DNA of 43,614 nt from the NCBI GenBank assembly GCA_029983675.1, contig JASBYY010000024.1:1-43614 (forward strand), given 5' to 3'. Position numbers and translations under genes: made by a program. This document shows positions 42,668-43,614 of this stretch, in pieces (position 1 is the stretch's first letter; each line of letters starts with the position of its first letter). Under the pieces are notes generated by a model. It was not told the DNA's origin. It worked only from the letters and a program-made list of their open reading frames with translations, and did not search any database. The stretch comes from Bacteroidales bacterium. Its GTDB lineage: Bacteria > Bacteroidota > Bacteroidia > Bacteroidales > F082.

Positions 42668-43614
42668 TCAAACCTTGAAACTGCTTCCTCCCAAGAACTC
42701 GCGCAGCAGCGAGGTTGAAGGAATCTCATGGTCGGAAACCGGCACGAAATAGTGCATGAAATGCAATAGCCGATGGGCTTCGCAATACGCATCGCAGTTT
42801 CGCGGCACACTTGCAAGAATGGGAATGGCATGGTTGCGCAGCACGGCAAATTCAATCAGATAGGAAGAATTGAACATGGCATCGGCTTGTTCCTGAAACG
42901 GATAAATCCATTTTTCCTCTGCCGCACTCACACTTGGCCATTGTGCAATGGTTTCGCGTGCCGAAAATGCGCCCTTATTCGCATCGCGGACAATACGGCG
43001 CAACAGCCGCACATCACACGTCGGAATCCAATTGTGATCATCGAGAGAAATGCCGGTCAGATTGGAGACGAACACTTTGTATTTGAACGTATCGTCAATT
43101 CCTTGAACCAACAGCGGATTCAACGCATGGATACCTTCGATAACAAGCACCGTATTTGCCGACATGCGGAAGTTCTTACCGTTGTATTCGCGCACGCCTT
43201 TCACAAAATTGTATTCAGGAAAACTCACCTCTTCCCCATCCATCAGTCTTTGAACATCACGTTCGAGAGCGGCATGGTCAACCGTCTCAAAATTATCGAA
43301 GTCGTAGCTGCCATCGGCCAGCTTTGGCGTATCGACACGGTTCACAAAATAATCATCCGTTGAAAACGAAAACGGCTCTAACCCGCAGGCTTTCAACTGA
43401 ATGCTTAGCCGACGGCAGAACGTTGTTTTTCCACTGCTGCTGGGACCCGTGATAAGCACCACGCGACAAGGGCGTTGCGACCTGAAACGCCGGTCGATGT
43501 CTTCGGCAATGCGGACGATCTTCTTCTCCTGCAAGGCTTCGCTGACTTGGATCAACTCACTGGCCCTTCCTTGCAACACGGCCCTATTGACATCTCCCGC
43601 ATTATTCAATCCCA
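42668..43614 (-). CDS. Uridine kinase-like nucleoside kinase, N-terminus beyond the window
   Basis: The C-terminal 315 or so residues of a P-loop kinase of the phosphoribulokinase/uridine kinase family. Walker A is ITGPSSSGKTTFCRR, then STDDYFVNRVDTP, SFPEYNFVKGVREYNGK and VIEGIHALNPLL. The frame runs off the right edge with no stop (GLNNAGDVNRAV reads through the end), so the start is not here. Full-length relatives of about 550 residues carry a TGS-like domain upstream. It probably phosphorylates nucleosides in the cytosol; substrate unknown. Confidence 0.85.
   Translation of the reverse strand, partial: GLNNAGDVNRAVLQGRASELIQVSEALQEKKIVRIAEDIDRRFRSQRPCRVVLITGPSSSGKTTFCRRLSIQLKACGLEPFSFSTDDYFVNRVDTPKLADGSYDFDNFETVDHAALERDVQRLMDGEEVSFPEYNFVKGVREYNGKNFRMSANTVLVIEGIHALNPLLVQGIDDTFKYKVFVSNLTGISLDDHNWIPTCDVRLLRRIVRDANKGAFSARETIAQWPSVSAAEEKWIYPFQEQADAMFNSSYLIEFAVLRNHAIPILASVPRNCDAYCEAHRLLHFMHYFVPVSDHEIPSTSLLREFLGGSSFKV

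Noticed and set aside
1..43614. CRISPR array, rRNA operon or prophage
   Set aside because: No regularly spaced repeats, no rRNA sequence and no phage structural genes were seen.

Overview
The window looks like chromosomal DNA of a Bacteroidota bacterium, most likely Bacteroidales. The evidence is the repeated TAnnTTTG -7 promoter boxes, the general lack of strong Shine-Dalgarno sequences, a type B L31 protein, a short SerA beside SerC and a DUF1015 gene, a class III ribonucleotide reductase pair, a NamZ/DUF1343 protein and DUF1573. No species is assigned.

Left part (1-15.5 kb) is accessory DNA. It opens with the edge of a D12-class DNA adenine methylase, a ClbS/DfsB-like protein and a zinc-ribbon membrane protein. 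A minus-strand operon at 2970-7671 follows: a small helical protein, a 1122-residue STAND/NLR-like ATPase with TPRs and a C-terminal DUF1704/MATCAP-like metallopeptidase, and a TIR-domain protein. The small protein's C-terminus and the STAND protein's N-terminus share a short ungapped motif, the layout expected of amyloid-type signalling between a cell-death effector and its NLR. Next to it, also on the minus strand, is a complete diversity-generating retroelement (DGR) at about 7801-11182: exported FGE-fold target with its variable repeat, HRDC accessory protein, reverse transcriptase and template repeat. Template and variable repeats differ almost only at template adenines. Then come a barrel-like protein, small exported and HTH proteins, and an ArsR / thioredoxin-like / permease operon with two matching operators.

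The middle (15.5-22.7 kb) holds transposase debris, a six-gene operon of exported proteins of unknown function that includes two LPP20-like paralogues, and an HNH nuclease gene split by a stop codon.

The right part (22.8-43.6 kb) is mostly housekeeping: lon, rpmE type B, serC-serA-DUF1015, a XerD-type recombinase, a LolC/E-type permease, NamZ, an aminotransferase, DUF1573, tRNA-Met(CAT), a cobalamin riboswitch leading to nrdD-nrdG, a CoA-transferase, a Na/Pi cotransporter and the end of a nucleoside kinase.

Three copies of a 183-bp element with terminal inverted repeats and 5-bp flanking duplications (2293, 15250, 31222) mark recent movement of a small non-autonomous transposon. Copies 1 and 2 bracket the defence/DGR region.
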